From the NCBI RefSeq assembly GCF_011304355.1, contig NZ_CP049888.1:930001-994000 (forward strand): DNA of 64,000 nt, written 5' to 3'. Below are positions 1-9,239 of this stretch, piece after piece. The first letter of the stretch is position 1. Each line of letters starts with the position of its first letter. The notes beneath the pieces are model-generated. The model was not told the origin of the DNA, ran no database searches, and saw only the letters and a program-made list of their open reading frames with translations. The translations under genes and the position numbers were made by a program. This DNA is from Weissella coleopterorum (GTDB taxonomy: Bacteria > Bacillota > Bacilli > Lactobacillales > Lactobacillaceae).

Positions 1-36
1 TGCTAATTATTAATAAATATAGGAAGTTAACAAAAA

Positions 37-1047
37 ATGAAAATCAAAGGTTTAACCCCAATTTTAATCATCTTATTGATTATTTTATTCTTTACTGGTC
101 ATATTTACTTTTTGGCTCCATATTTAGCAAATTTCATGCAAATCATGGAGGGAATGTTTAAGGATTCTAACGCAATTGGCTGGTCAATCTTAGTTTTGAC
201 CTTCATTGTACGAATTGTCTTATTGCCCATGCAACTTCACCAATCACGAAATATGACAATTCAGCAAGAAAAAATGCGTTTGTTACAACCACAATTAACA
301 CGCGTACAAGAAGCACAAAAGAACGCAAAAACACCAGATGAACAAGCCAAAGCCACACAAGCCATGATGCATATCTATCGAGAGAATAATGTGTCAATGC
401 TTGGTGGAATGAATTTTACAACTTTAATTATTCAATGGCCCATTTTTTCTGGATTATATGCTGCAATCAATCCCAATATTATTCATGGTTGGAAAAATAT
501 GGAGTGGGCAGTCAATCAAGCGGCCGGAATTAAGAGTGCCACATTTTTTGGCATTCATTTAGCTCAACCTAGTATTGGATTGGCCATCGCCACCGGGCTA
601 ATTTATTTATTCCAATCTTACCTATCAACCATTGGTATTCCACCTGAGCAAAAGAAACAAATGCAAACTATGATGTTTATGATGCCAATCATGATGTTCA
701 TGATGACCTTCTTTACTAATGCCGGAATTGGATTATACTTCATGGGTGGGGCGGTCATTATGGTTTTGCAAACTCTTATGATTAACCTATGGCGACCACG
801 TTTGCGACGTCATGTTGGGGACAGCTTTGAAGTTAAAGATGTAGTTGAAGATGCTCTTGCAGGTCGAATCAAGACGCCAGAATCAAATAAAAATTCTAGC
901 TTTATGGATAAAATGGCCGCAGCGCAACAACAAGCGGCTCAACAAGGAACTAATGAACGCAAGGACGTTACCCCTTCTGAAAATAAGGAATCAAATTCTA
1001 AGCGGCTTTCTAATCGCGAGAGAAATCAACAAAATCATAAAAAATAA
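37..1047 (+). CDS. yidC: Membrane protein insertase YidC/Oxa1
   Basis: Inserts and folds membrane proteins, alone or with SecYEG. The 336-residue protein has an N-terminal hydrophobic segment (about 5-30), then the Oxa1 core from about residue 45. A conserved arginine lies in TM2 (R59 in LTFIVRIVLLP), which in the family faces the hydrophilic groove. Methionine-rich helices (about 212-228) precede the last TM, and the C-terminal tail (about 265-336) is highly charged. Most Gram-positive YidC proteins are lipoproteins; the first hydrophobic segment here has no lipobox cysteine, so it probably acts as a signal anchor. An AGGAAG Shine-Dalgarno lies about 10 bases upstream of the ATG. A terminator follows, so this is the last gene of its transcript. 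Family assignment is secure; YidC1 versus YidC2 is not resolved. Confidence 0.93.
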   Translation: MKIKGLTPILIILLIILFFTGHIYFLAPYLANFMQIMEGMFKDSNAIGWSILVLTFIVRIVLLPMQLHQSRNMTIQQEKMRLLQPQLTRVQEAQKNAKTPDEQAKATQAMMHIYRENNVSMLGGMNFTTLIIQWPIFSGLYAAINPNIIHGWKNMEWAVNQAAGIKSATFFGIHLAQPSIGLAIATGLIYLFQSYLSTIGIPPEQKKQMQTMMFMMPIMMFMMTFFTNAGIGLYFMGGAVIMVLQTLMINLWRPRLRRHVGDSFEVKDVVEDALAGRIKTPESNKNSSFMDKMAAAQQQAAQQGTNERKDVTPSENKESNSKRLSNRERNQQNHKK

Positions 1048-1052
1048 TAGTT

Positions 1053-1094
1053 AAAAAGACCTATCCCAAGTATAACGAGGTGGGTCTTTTTTTT
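1053..1094 (+). terminator. Rho-independent terminator after yidC
   Basis: AAAAGACC pairs with GGTCTTTT around an imperfect inner stem, followed by a run of eight T. It ends six bases after the yidC stop. Confidence 0.8.
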
Positions 1095-1157
1095 GCCTAA
1101 AAATAAATGATTTTGTTTGCAAAAACGTTTTAGTTTGCTTTTTAGTTAAAATCACAA

Positions 1158-1235
1158 TTGAAATTTAAATATAGTTCGTTATATAATATAAAAGTGGTTT
1201 CGAAAGATTATTACATTTATCTAAAACCGAACTTA
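1158..1235 (+). promoter_or_regulatory. guaC promoter with candidate PurR boxes
   Basis: A promoter reads TTGAAA (1158-1163), 18-bp spacer, TATAAT (1182-1187). AAAACCGAACTTA at 1223-1235 fits the Firmicute PurBox consensus AWWWCCGAACWWT except at its last base. ATAGTTCGTTATA at 1171-1183 is an inverse box with one core mismatch that overlaps the -10. In Bacillus subtilis the GMP reductase gene belongs to the PurR regulon, so purine control is a reasonable inference. The spacing between the boxes is wider than in the classic pairs. Confidence 0.4.
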
Positions 1236-1255
1236 ATAAAGGGGCGCGATTAAAA

Positions 1256-2236
1256 ATGAACCAAAACTCTATTTTTGATTATGAAGATATTCAATTGATA
1301 CCTAAAAAAGGCGTACTTAACAGTCGGAAGGATGCTGATGCCAGTATTCAATTTGGACCCGAACGGTTTAAATTACCTGTTGTTCCGGCTAATATGCAAA
1401 CTGTTATTGATGAAGATTTAGCATTAGATCTAGGTCAAAAACATTATTTTTATGTTATGCATCGGTTTGAACCAGAACGTCGCTTAGATTTTATAAAACG
1501 AGCTCACGCTAATGACGTGTTTGCATCCATTTCAGTAGGTGTTAAACCAGGTGAATATCAATTTATTGATATATTAAAAGAACAAAATCTAATACCAGAA
1601 TATATTACAATTGACATTGCCCATGGTTATAGTGATTCTACAATTGCAATGATTAAATATATTAAACAATTAATGCCAACCGCCTTTGTGATTGCTGGGA
1701 ATGTTGCAACACCTGATGCGGTCATGGCTTTAGAGGCAGCTGGTGCGGATGCAACTAAAGTCGGAATTGGTCCAGGGAAGGCATGTATTACTAAACTTAA
1801 AACTGGATTTGGAACAGGAGGATGGCAATTAGCTGCGATTAATCAATGTGCGCAAGTCGCAACTAAACCAATTATTGCTGACGGAGGTATTCGGCATCAT
1901 GGTGATATTGCTAAATCGATTCGTTTTGGTGCTTCAATGGTCATGATTGGTTCTATGTTAGCTGGGCACCAAGAAGGACCCGGTGAAGTTATAGATCTAG
2001 ATGGTGCCCCAGTAAAAGCTTATTTTGGCTCGGCATCCCAATTTCAAAAAGGAACTTACCAAAATGTAGAAGGTAAAAAGTTATTCGTTCCATATCGAGG
2101 AAGTATCTACAACACATTGAATGAAATGCAAGAAGACCTCCAATCATCTATTTCGTATGCCGGTGGCAAAAAATTGATGGATCTGCGGGACGTTGATTAT
2201 GTTATTGTTAGAAATTCCATTTTGAATGGTGATTAA
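1256..2236 (+). CDS. guaC: GMP reductase
   Basis: Reduces GMP to IMP with NADPH and release of ammonia, returning guanine nucleotides to the adenylate branch. The 326-residue length is normal for the Firmicute GuaC type. The IMPDH/GMPR barrel shows the catalytic loop [11 protein letters not shown] with the nucleophile Cys177, followed by the glycine-rich TGFGTGG. A phosphate-binding segment [20 protein letters not shown] and a late [11 protein letters not shown] loop also match. No CBS domains are present, which separates it from IMP dehydrogenase. It is monocistronic, with its own promoter and terminator. Confidence 0.95.
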   Translation: MNQNSIFDYEDIQLIPKKGVLNSRKDADASIQFGPERFKLPVVPANMQTVIDEDLALDLGQKHYFYVMHRFEPERRLDFIKRAHANDVFASISVGVKPGEYQFIDILKEQNLIPEYITIDIAHGYSDSTIAMIKYIKQLMPTAFVIAGNVATPDAVMALEAAGADATKVGIGPGKACITKLKTGFGTGGWQLAAINQCAQVATKPIIADGGIRHHGDIAKSIRFGASMVMIGSMLAGHQEGPGEVIDLDGAPVKAYFGSASQFQKGTYQNVEGKKLFVPYRGSIYNTLNEMQEDLQSSISYAGGKKLMDLRDVDYVIVRNSILNGD

Positions 2237-2245
2237 ATTGATGAT

Positions 2246-2272
2246 AAAACCCCGAAAATTTTTCGGGGTTTT
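2246..2272 (+). terminator. Rho-independent terminator after guaC
   Basis: AAAACCCCGAAA and TTTCGGGGTTTT form a near-perfect hairpin with a tiny loop, ending in a T run. Confidence 0.85.
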
Positions 2273-2321
2273 AATTTGTCATGGAATTAACCATAATTTA
2301 TCGGAAAAAACATCAAAATAC

Positions 2322-2376
2322 TTGTTTATTTCAACTTAATTAGTTTATAATTTATAACATATTAAGTTAAACTTAA
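2322..2376 (+). promoter_or_regulatory. Promoter and palindromic operator of the polymerase/YolD operon
   Basis: TTGTTT (2322-2327), 18-bp spacer, TATAAT (2346-2351). The odd palindrome TTAAGTTAAACTTAA occupies 2362-2376, just downstream of the -10 where a repressor would block transcription. Y-family polymerase operons are usually SOS-controlled, but this is not the Bacillus LexA box, so the regulator is unknown. Confidence 0.5.
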
Positions 2377-2394
2377 CAAGAAAAGAGAATAACC

Positions 2395-3723
2395 ATGCAA
2401 ACTAGGGAGGTAACGCAATTAGAAGTGCGCCGCAAAATATTATTAATTGATTCTAAAAGCTTTTATGCCAGTGTTGAGAGTATCGCATTGGGGCTGAATC
2501 CACTGAAATAAATTTTGGTCGTCATGAGTCAACAAGAAAACACGAATGGTGGCTTGGTCCTAGCAGCTTCTCCACGCGCCAAAAGAGAATTAGGAATTAG
2601 TAATGTGACGCGGAGACGTGATGTCCCAAATGATCCCAGACTTATTATTGTAGAGCCGAGAATGAATCACTATATTGCAATGAATAAGCGGGTTAATGAT
2701 ATTTTTAGGCAATATGTTTCTGAAGAAGATCTTCATCTTTATTCCATTGATGAATCCATATTAGATATAACTCCTAATTGGAATTATTTGAAATATAAAT
2801 TTGGTCAAGATTTAACAATGACCAAACTGGCACGGATTATTCAGTTGCATGTTAAAAGAGAGTTAGGGATATATTTAACTGTTGGTATCGGAGAAAGTAA
2901 TTCAATGGCCAAGATGGCATTAGATATTGAGGCCAAACATGCCAAAAGTTTGATTGGGGAATGGTCATATGAGACGATTCCTGATAAGTTATGGCCGATT
3001 ACTGATTTTGATGAAGTTTGGAGTATTGGAAGAAAGACTTCAGCTAAATTAAAGTATTTTGGAATATATTCAATGGGTCAATTGGCTAATACAGATCCAA
3101 CCTTTCTAAAGAGTAAATTTGGTATTCGTGGTGAAGAATTATTTGCACTATCCTGGGGCGTCGATCGTAGTGTTGTGGCAAATAAGTATCACGTTAAATC
3201 TAGTAATATCTCTAATAGTCAAGTGTTACCAAGAGATTATTTTGAGGTTAATGAAATTAAAAATGTCATCAGAGAAATCGGTGAACAAGTTTCATCACGA
3301 TTACGATCAAAGGGAAAACAGGCTGGTGTTGTTTCTCTGTACGTGGGCTTTGCCTATGCAAGTGTGAAGGAAGATGGAAATAGTGGTTTTCACGCTCAGC
3401 TATCAATTGACTCTACAAATAGCTCAGGTTCAATTGTAAAAGCATTGCATTATATTTTTGATACACATTATCGAGGACAAGTAGTGAGAAATTTAGGTGT
3501 GTCTGCGGCTAAATTAGTTGAGGGGGGTCAAGAACAATTGGACCTTTTGAAGGATCCAATTAAACAAATAAAAGAGCGTGATCTTGATGATACAGTTGAT
3601 AAAATCAGAAATAAATATGGAGTTACATCAATCGTGAAACTATCTTCTTTGGGAGATGGTGGAACAATGATTGACCGTGCTGGATTAGTTGGCGGTCATA
3701 ATGGGGGAAACGCATATGGTTAA
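2395..3723 (+). pseudogene. Y-family (UmuC/DinB-like) DNA polymerase with in-frame stop
   Basis: An error-prone translesion polymerase reading frame of 443 codons. From the ATG at 2395 it encodes the motif I core LLIDSKSFYASVE (metal-ligand Asp at codon 19), then hits TAA at 2509-2511 (codon 39). The same frame continues without another break through the SIDE catalytic motif, helix-hairpin-helix and little-finger domains to 3723. The piece after the stop could start at TTG 2515 or ATG 2524, but neither has a Shine-Dalgarno and both lack motif I. Any product would therefore be catalytically dead. The YolD-like gene overlaps its end by 8 bases, as is usual for this pair. I call it a recent nonsense pseudogene; a sequencing error is the alternative. 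Confidence 0.85.
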
Positions 3724-4102
3724 AATGAAAGAAGCTCAAATGGAACGAGCCAAACATTTCTTTGAAAATGAATATCAAGAACGTGGAATGGTGAAGTGGC
3801 AAGGATATTACTTATCTGATCATACAGAAAATGTATTGGATTATACCCAACAAAGACAAAATAAGATGAACCAAAAGTTAATGCCTGGTATGTCACAAGA
3901 AGATATCTCTAAGGTATTATTTAGTGCTTACGCAAAAAAACATTCTGTTAGTGTTCAAGGAAAGGAAATTGTAGATGATTTAGTACCGGCCATTATTTCT
4001 GGAATGGTTAAGGGTTATGATGAAGATAATGTTTATATTGGTAGTATTAGAATACCGTTGGAATCGATTAATTGGATTCAAGAAAAACAGATGAAAATTT
4101 AA
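3716..4102 (+). CDS. YolD-like family protein
   Basis: A 128-residue YolD-type protein, the usual small partner encoded beside Y-family polymerases in Firmicute chromosomes, phages and plasmids. Its biochemical role is not established. I chose ATG 3716, which follows a GGGGGA Shine-Dalgarno and overlaps the polymerase stop (ATGGTTAA); an upstream in-frame start at 3689 would sit inside the polymerase without a better ribosome site. The C-terminal part (VYIGSIRIPLESINWIQ) matches the family's beta-rich end. The gene looks intact although its partner is broken. Confidence 0.75.
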   Translation: MVKMKEAQMERAKHFFENEYQERGMVKWQGYYLSDHTENVLDYTQQRQNKMNQKLMPGMSQEDISKVLFSAYAKKHSVSVQGKEIVDDLVPAIISGMVKGYDEDNVYIGSIRIPLESINWIQEKQMKI

Positions 4103-4242
4103 ACGTTGATAGATTTATGAATTAATAAATTAAAAAAACATTTAAAATAATTTATAATATTATTAATGGGCTAGTTAATAACAAAAACACTCGTACTAAT
4201 ATAATTTATTATTTGAAACCCCACTTAAGGAGGATTATAGCG

Positions 4243-5262
4243 ATGAAAGCAATTGGCTTTTATGAAGGTAAAGCACTTGAGACCCCAGATAGTTTCCTAG
4301 ATGTTGATCTAAAAACTCCTCAACTGTTATCTAATGATGTTTTGGTTCAAGTTAAGGCCATCTCAATCAACCCGATTGATATCAAATTACGCCAAACTAC
4401 CAAGAGACAAACTATCCCCAAAATAATTGGTTATGATGCGGTGGGGATCGTTACTTCCATCGGAAATCAAGTTACTGATTTTATGATAGGTGATCGAGTT
4501 TACTATGCTGGAACCACGCAGCGCGATGGAAGTTATGCTGAATTTCAAGCAGTAGATGCCCGTCTGGTCGCAATAGCTCCTCGTAACTTATCGGATCCTG
4601 AAGCAGCGGCATTACCATTAACAGCTTTAACGGCTTATGAATTACTATTTGAAAAATTTGGCTTAACACCTGTAGCGAATGCTAATGCTAATCAAAAAAT
4701 CCTCATAATCAATGGTGCCGGTGGAGTGGGCTCAATTATGAGCCAGTTAGCCGAGTGGAGTGGGCTGGAAGTTTTAGCAACTAGTAGTCCGCGTAACTTT
4801 GCTTGGTTAAAAAGTTATGGCGTCAAATATCCACTAGACTATCATCAAGCGTTACAACCGGCTTTAGAACAATATGGCATTAAGCGAGTTGGTTATATTG
4901 CGGCTTTGCATAATATTATTCCATACTTAGAGCAATTTCCGGATTTGATTGAACCTTTTGGACATTTGGGGACGATTGTCGGGGTCGAACAAGCTCTGTC
5001 GTTAAGTATATTCAAGAATCTGGCGGTAAGTTTTGATTGGGAATACATGTTTGCGAAGAGTGACTACGATTATAATCTGGCCTCACAAGGTCAAATTTTA
5101 AAAACAATCACATATTTAGTTGAACAAGGGCATTTAAAGACAACTCTTAATCATGCTATTTCAACTGGAATAAATGCAATTAATATTAAAAAAGTAACAC
5201 AACTAGTTGAAAATGGGCAAACCCACGGTAAAATAGTGGTGTCGGGGCCCTTTAATGCTTAA
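4243..5262 (+). CDS. Zinc-independent MDR-family oxidoreductase (quinone reductase-like)
   Basis: A 339-residue medium-chain dehydrogenase/reductase. The N-terminal GroES-like domain contains INPIDIKLR and a GYDAVGIV segment, and the Rossmann domain carries the nucleotide-binding loop INGAGGVGSIMSQLAEW. The structural and catalytic zinc cysteines of alcohol dehydrogenases are absent, so it belongs with NADPH:quinone/enone reductases such as the 'zinc-type alcohol dehydrogenase-like' group. The substrate is unknown. ATG 4243 is the start: it has AAGGAGGA at 4227-4234 and begins with the typical MKAIGF. It is flanked by its own AT-rich promoter region and a terminator. Confidence 0.85.
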   Translation: MKAIGFYEGKALETPDSFLDVDLKTPQLLSNDVLVQVKAISINPIDIKLRQTTKRQTIPKIIGYDAVGIVTSIGNQVTDFMIGDRVYYAGTTQRDGSYAEFQAVDARLVAIAPRNLSDPEAAALPLTALTAYELLFEKFGLTPVANANANQKILIINGAGGVGSIMSQLAEWSGLEVLATSSPRNFAWLKSYGVKYPLDYHQALQPALEQYGIKRVGYIAALHNIIPYLEQFPDLIEPFGHLGTIVGVEQALSLSIFKNLAVSFDWEYMFAKSDYDYNLASQGQILKTITYLVEQGHLKTTLNHAISTGINAINIKKVTQLVENGQTHGKIVVSGPFNA

Positions 5263-5271
5263 TATTTAATT

Positions 5272-5321
5272 TAGCTTCCATTAATGTTAATGACGATTAG
5301 TCACATTAGCGGAGGCTTTTT
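5272..5321 (+). terminator. Terminator after the MDR oxidoreductase
   Basis: AGCTTCCATTAATGT pairs with ACATTAGCGGAGGCT with a few G-U pairs and is followed by a T run. Confidence 0.65.
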
Positions 5322-5448
5322 AAGAGCCTTGTGTTAGTGGCTCCTTTACTTCAACTTAGCCCGATTTGCTGTATAATAAAATTGTTAGAATAAGTCAAAG
5401 TAGAATGATCTAACTTGTCAATTAAAATTAAGGAGTTTCTATTATTAA

Positions 5449-6918
5449 ATGCGTGGACTTAGAACATATTTGAATCAAGTGAGCTATGAATTAATTAATG
5501 TGATTATTCCTTTAATTCCATTGGCTTATCTTACGCATGTCTTGGGTGCCAAGAGTTATGGAATTGTTGCTTTTACAACAGGTATAGCTGATATTTTTGT
5601 CTTAATCTTTTTAGGGTCAATAAATTTATTAGCGCAGTTCAGTTTAAACAATGAGTATACTATTAAGCAACGAGTACCTAGAACATTTTGGAATATTATT
5701 TTTATCCGCCTCATGATGTTGGTTGTCGGAATGTTAATGTTATGGCTTTTGCTCAACTGGGCAACTGGTTGGAATCCTACTTACTTCCAAAACCAAGCTA
5801 CTTTACGAGTGAGTTATTTACTGATGTTTGGAAGCTTTTTAGATTTATCCTGGTATTATATTGGAACCCATCAAACAATTAGACCACTTCTACAAGCTGC
5901 TTCCATGAAAATTATTTTTTTAATGTTAATATTGATTACTGTCAAAACTACTGACGATGCCTATCGCTATTTACTATTAATGGGATGGATTCGAATTATT
6001 GGTAATGGAATAATGTGGTTTAGTTTACCGAAGAAGTTATTTCAGCAAATTAAATGGGGTTCTTGGCAATTTTTAAAAACTAGTTTAACCGCGATGACAA
6101 CAATTTTGGGCGTAGAATTATTTTCCTTAACGGGACAGCTACTAGTGACACTCTTGAAACCACAAATGTTAGATTGGGTTGGTTACTACGAAGCGGCCCT
6201 GCATCTCAACCAAGTCTCTATTGTCATTGTGGTTACAATAGGGCTAAGCACCATGCCACGTTTTTATCAGATTTATCGCGAAAATAATTATAATAAGCTG
6301 ATTGAACATATTGATATTGCTGTTGAATACGTCACAGCCTTTGCTGTTCCGGTGATGTTTGGGACAGCAGCTACCGCGGTTACATTTACTACTTGGTTTT
6401 TGGGTGGCATCTTTAAAGATGTTGGCTTATTAATGACAGTGTTATCACCGTTAATTCTATTATTGGGCTGGAATACCATCTTAGGTGGTCAATTTTTGCG
6501 ATTAGCCGGTCAGGATAAGGTTGTCCATACGAATTTATTTATCGGCTTATTTTTAAATACTGGATTAGGGCTTTTATTTATTCCACGGTATGGATTATTT
6601 GGCGCAATCTATGCATTGTTAATTACGGAATTTTTAATCTTCGCCGTTCAATTATTTTATGCCCGCGAAGTCATTGCATTTGGAAGAATTGTGGCAATTA
6701 CCGCTAAATACTTAGTTACAGGGCTGTTGATGTATTTGGTTATTATTGTTTCAACTTATGATTGGCCACCTTTTCCTTCTACGACAGTTTTTCAATTAGG
6801 ATTAGGTTTTGTCATCTATTTAATTGGGATTATTTTACTCAGAAGTCCATTAATTAGTAAGGCTTGGTTAATTATTAGAGCCTATTCTAAGATAATCCGA
6901 CGTCGCTATAAAAAATAA
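5449..6918 (+). CDS. Polysaccharide flippase (Wzx/RfbX-like, MOP superfamily)
   Basis: A 489-residue membrane protein with about 12-14 hydrophobic segments. The opening LNQVSYELINVIIPLIPLAYL and GAKSYGIVAF resemble the start of Wzx-type lipid-linked oligosaccharide flippases, which move undecaprenyl-linked repeat units across the membrane. No glycosyltransferase or polymerase sits beside it, so this is an orphan flippase and its glycan cannot be named. It is separated by 16 bases from the NatA-like ABC gene downstream, so the three genes may be cotranscribed. A few basic residues end the protein (IIRRRYKK). Confidence 0.8.
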   Translation: MRGLRTYLNQVSYELINVIIPLIPLAYLTHVLGAKSYGIVAFTTGIADIFVLIFLGSINLLAQFSLNNEYTIKQRVPRTFWNIIFIRLMMLVVGMLMLWLLLNWATGWNPTYFQNQATLRVSYLLMFGSFLDLSWYYIGTHQTIRPLLQAASMKIIFLMLILITVKTTDDAYRYLLLMGWIRIIGNGIMWFSLPKKLFQQIKWGSWQFLKTSLTAMTTILGVELFSLTGQLLVTLLKPQMLDWVGYYEAALHLNQVSIVIVVTIGLSTMPRFYQIYRENNYNKLIEHIDIAVEYVTAFAVPVMFGTAATAVTFTTWFLGGIFKDVGLLMTVLSPLILLLGWNTILGGQFLRLAGQDKVVHTNLFIGLFLNTGLGLLFIPRYGLFGAIYALLITEFLIFAVQLFYAREVIAFGRIVAITAKYLVTGLLMYLVIIVSTYDWPPFPSTTVFQLGLGFVIYLIGIILLRSPLISKAWLIIRAYSKIIRRRYKK

Positions 6919-6934
6919 TAAATCGAGGAATTTT

Positions 6935-7834
6935 ATGATTGAATTAAAGCATGTTTCAAAAAAATTTGGCCAAAAATTAGCTGTTGATGATATGAACTTA
7001 GTCGTTCAACCAGGTCATATCATGGGCTTAATTGGTCAAAATGGAGCGGGTAAAACGACAACTTTTAGAATGTTGTTAAATTTTATTGACCCAACCACCG
7101 GTTCTATTAATTGGGATGGACATCCAATTGATGATCAAATGCGGGCAAAAATTGGCTTTTTACCGGAAGAGCGAGGTCTTTACCAAAAATTATCGATTGA
7201 AGAGCAAGTTTTGTATTTTGCAGAATTACACGGTATGAAGCGTAGTACAGCGCGAATCGAACTAAAGAATTGGATGCAACGCTTAGAGGTTGTGGGCGCT
7301 TTAAATGATAAGGTGCAAAAATTATCTAAAGGAAATGCTCAAAAAATCCAATTAATTGCAACCCTGATTTTTCATCCTGACTTTGTAATTTTAGATGAAC
7401 CTTTTACCGGGATGGACCCTGTGAATACTGAAATAGTGATGCAAGAAATTAAACAGTTAAAACAACAAGGTGCTACTATCATATTTAGTTCACATAATAT
7501 GGCGGGTGTGGAACAATTATCGGATGAATTAACAATGTTACGAGCAGGTAAAACCGTCTTACAAGGGAGTCTAAATGGAATCCGCGAATCATTCGGAAGA
7601 ACTGAAATCTATATTGAATCTGATGTTTCGAATGCGCAATTACAGTTAATTGATGGGGTTAAATCCATTGAATCCCGGGGAATTGGAAGGCAAGTTCATT
7701 TAACTAAACCCAAAGCGGGGCAAGCCGTTTTTGATTTAGTTAGTGCAGACGGTTACGTCTCAGCTTTTGCTCAACAGGCTCCTACCTTGGATGAAATATT
7801 CAGAAGAGAAGCGACAGAAGGGAAACAAGAGTAA
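6935..7834 (+). CDS. ABC exporter ATP-binding protein (NatA-like)
   Basis: A 299-residue ABC-2 type nucleotide-binding subunit. It shows Walker A GQNGAGKTT (about 34-42), a variant signature LSKGNAQK, Walker B VILDEPFTGMDP and the switch histidine in SSHNM. The C-terminal 80 residues form the extension usual in drug, bacitracin and Na+ exporters (NatA/YhaQ group), ending in PTLDEIFRREATEG. The stop codon overlaps the first base of the permease gene, so the pair is translationally coupled. The substrate is unknown. Confidence 0.88.
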   Translation: MIELKHVSKKFGQKLAVDDMNLVVQPGHIMGLIGQNGAGKTTTFRMLLNFIDPTTGSINWDGHPIDDQMRAKIGFLPEERGLYQKLSIEEQVLYFAELHGMKRSTARIELKNWMQRLEVVGALNDKVQKLSKGNAQKIQLIATLIFHPDFVILDEPFTGMDPVNTEIVMQEIKQLKQQGATIIFSSHNMAGVEQLSDELTMLRAGKTVLQGSLNGIRESFGRTEIYIESDVSNAQLQLIDGVKSIESRGIGRQVHLTKPKAGQAVFDLVSADGYVSAFAQQAPTLDEIFRREATEGKQE

Positions 7835-9078
7835 TGTTTCAAAGACAATTATGGTTAGTTACTAAACAAACTTTTAAAATCAGAGTCAAAACATTAGGAT
7901 ATTGGTCATTGGTGTTATCCCCATTATTAATTGCCGTTGTGGTGGCCGGTTTTGCCTTTATTTTTACTGCGATGTCCAATCATGATGATTCCATAGTCGG
8001 ACTAAATGTCGAACAAAGTTTGGTTCGTACGTTAAAGGCCGACCAAAGTGTGAAAGCAAACTATAAAATCATTAAAGATGGCCAAAAAGCTGATCAACTG
8101 CTTAAACAAAAAAAGATTGATAGTTATTTGAAACAAACGACCAATGGGTATGAACTTAAAAATTCGGCGCAGGGTAATCCAGTTGATGATAGTGCAATTA
8201 AGCAAGTATTAAATCAATATACGATGCAACAACAAGCTCAAGCAATGAATTTAACACCAACCCAGTTGAAAGAATTAACGTCCCTCCCTCAAATTAAAAC
8301 TAAACAAGTGAGTTCAAAAGGAACAAGTACAAGCGGTGAGTCGACCAAAACAGCGAATTATCTTTTGACTGTTGGGCTAGGAATTTTTATTTTCGTATTC
8401 CTAACGGCTTATGTCGGCATGATTGCCAATGAAATTGCCAATGAAAAATCTTCTCGAATTATGGAAATTTTGTTAGCGGCTACCAGCCCTGCCGTCCAAT
8501 TTTTCGGTAAATTAGCGGGAATCATCAGTTTAGCATTATTACACTTATTTATTTATGTCATTGCAGGAGTCATTGGTTACCAGTTTATATCACATGAGAA
8601 TGCTACCTTTAAAATGATTACCAATGTTTTGAATGGTGTTGATTTTAGTTTTGTGCTGATTTCCATGACTATGGTTTTCCTAGGAATTGTAATGTATTTG
8701 ATTCTTACCGCAATTATTGCCGCCTTAGTTAACGACCAAAGTCAGGTTCAACAAGCGGTATCACCAATTACATACTTAGCAATGTTAGGCTACATTTTGA
8801 CATTTATGGTATCTGGTTCGCCAGATAATATCATTGTTAAAATTTTGTCGTTTGTGCCATTCACTTCACAAACATTAATGCCTGCCCGACTTGGTTTGCA
8901 ATTGACACAACCTTTTGAAATCTGGGTAGCAATTATTTTTCAAATTGTGACAATTATCTTCCTAAGCCGGTTTGGGCTAAAGGTCTATAAAAAAAATGTC
9001 TTACAATATAATGAGGGTAATTTAACAAAGGCTGGAATTATGAGTTTAGTTGGACTATTTAAACGGGAACAACGATAA
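7834..9078 (+). CDS. ABC-2 exporter permease (NatB-like)
   Basis: A 414-residue permease: one N-terminal TM (about 22-48), a large soluble extracytoplasmic domain (about 50-170), then five or six C-terminal TMs. The coupling motif NEIANEKSSRIMEILLAATSP is typical of YhaP/NatB proteins. The start overlaps the ATPase stop by one base. Bacillus NatAB exports sodium and YhaQP-type pairs are linked to stress; the substrate here cannot be read from sequence. Confidence 0.87.
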   Translation: MFQRQLWLVTKQTFKIRVKTLGYWSLVLSPLLIAVVVAGFAFIFTAMSNHDDSIVGLNVEQSLVRTLKADQSVKANYKIIKDGQKADQLLKQKKIDSYLKQTTNGYELKNSAQGNPVDDSAIKQVLNQYTMQQQAQAMNLTPTQLKELTSLPQIKTKQVSSKGTSTSGESTKTANYLLTVGLGIFIFVFLTAYVGMIANEIANEKSSRIMEILLAATSPAVQFFGKLAGIISLALLHLFIYVIAGVIGYQFISHENATFKMITNVLNGVDFSFVLISMTMVFLGIVMYLILTAIIAALVNDQSQVQQAVSPITYLAMLGYILTFMVSGSPDNIIVKILSFVPFTSQTLMPARLGLQLTQPFEIWVAIIFQIVTIIFLSRFGLKVYKKNVLQYNEGNLTKAGIMSLVGLFKREQR

Positions 9079-9093
9079 TTTATTTAAAAGAGG

Positions 9094-9128
9094 CAGTAAC
9101 GTCTTCAGAGATGTTACTGTTTTTTTTG
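9094..9128 (+). terminator. Terminator after the NatAB-like pair
   Basis: CAGTAACGTCT and AGATGTTACTG flank a TCAG loop and are followed by eight T. Confidence 0.88.
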
Positions 9129-9239
9129 ACCAATTATCATTCAAAAACTACCGATTATCCCAAATTAATCGCCATCATTTGAGAGACTAATTATGATATT
9201 AATAACGTACCAGTAACTAAAAATGAATGGAGAAGTATA

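Noticed and set aside
203..397. Minus-strand ORFs inside core genes (also in polA, pepT, the MFS genes and copB)
   Set aside because: They lie antisense within strongly supported genes and have no ribosome sites or recognisable domains; they are coding shadows.
2509..2511. In-frame stop considered as programmed recoding
   Set aside because: No recoding signal or selenocysteine context is visible, and other genes in the window also carry lesions; simple decay is more likely.
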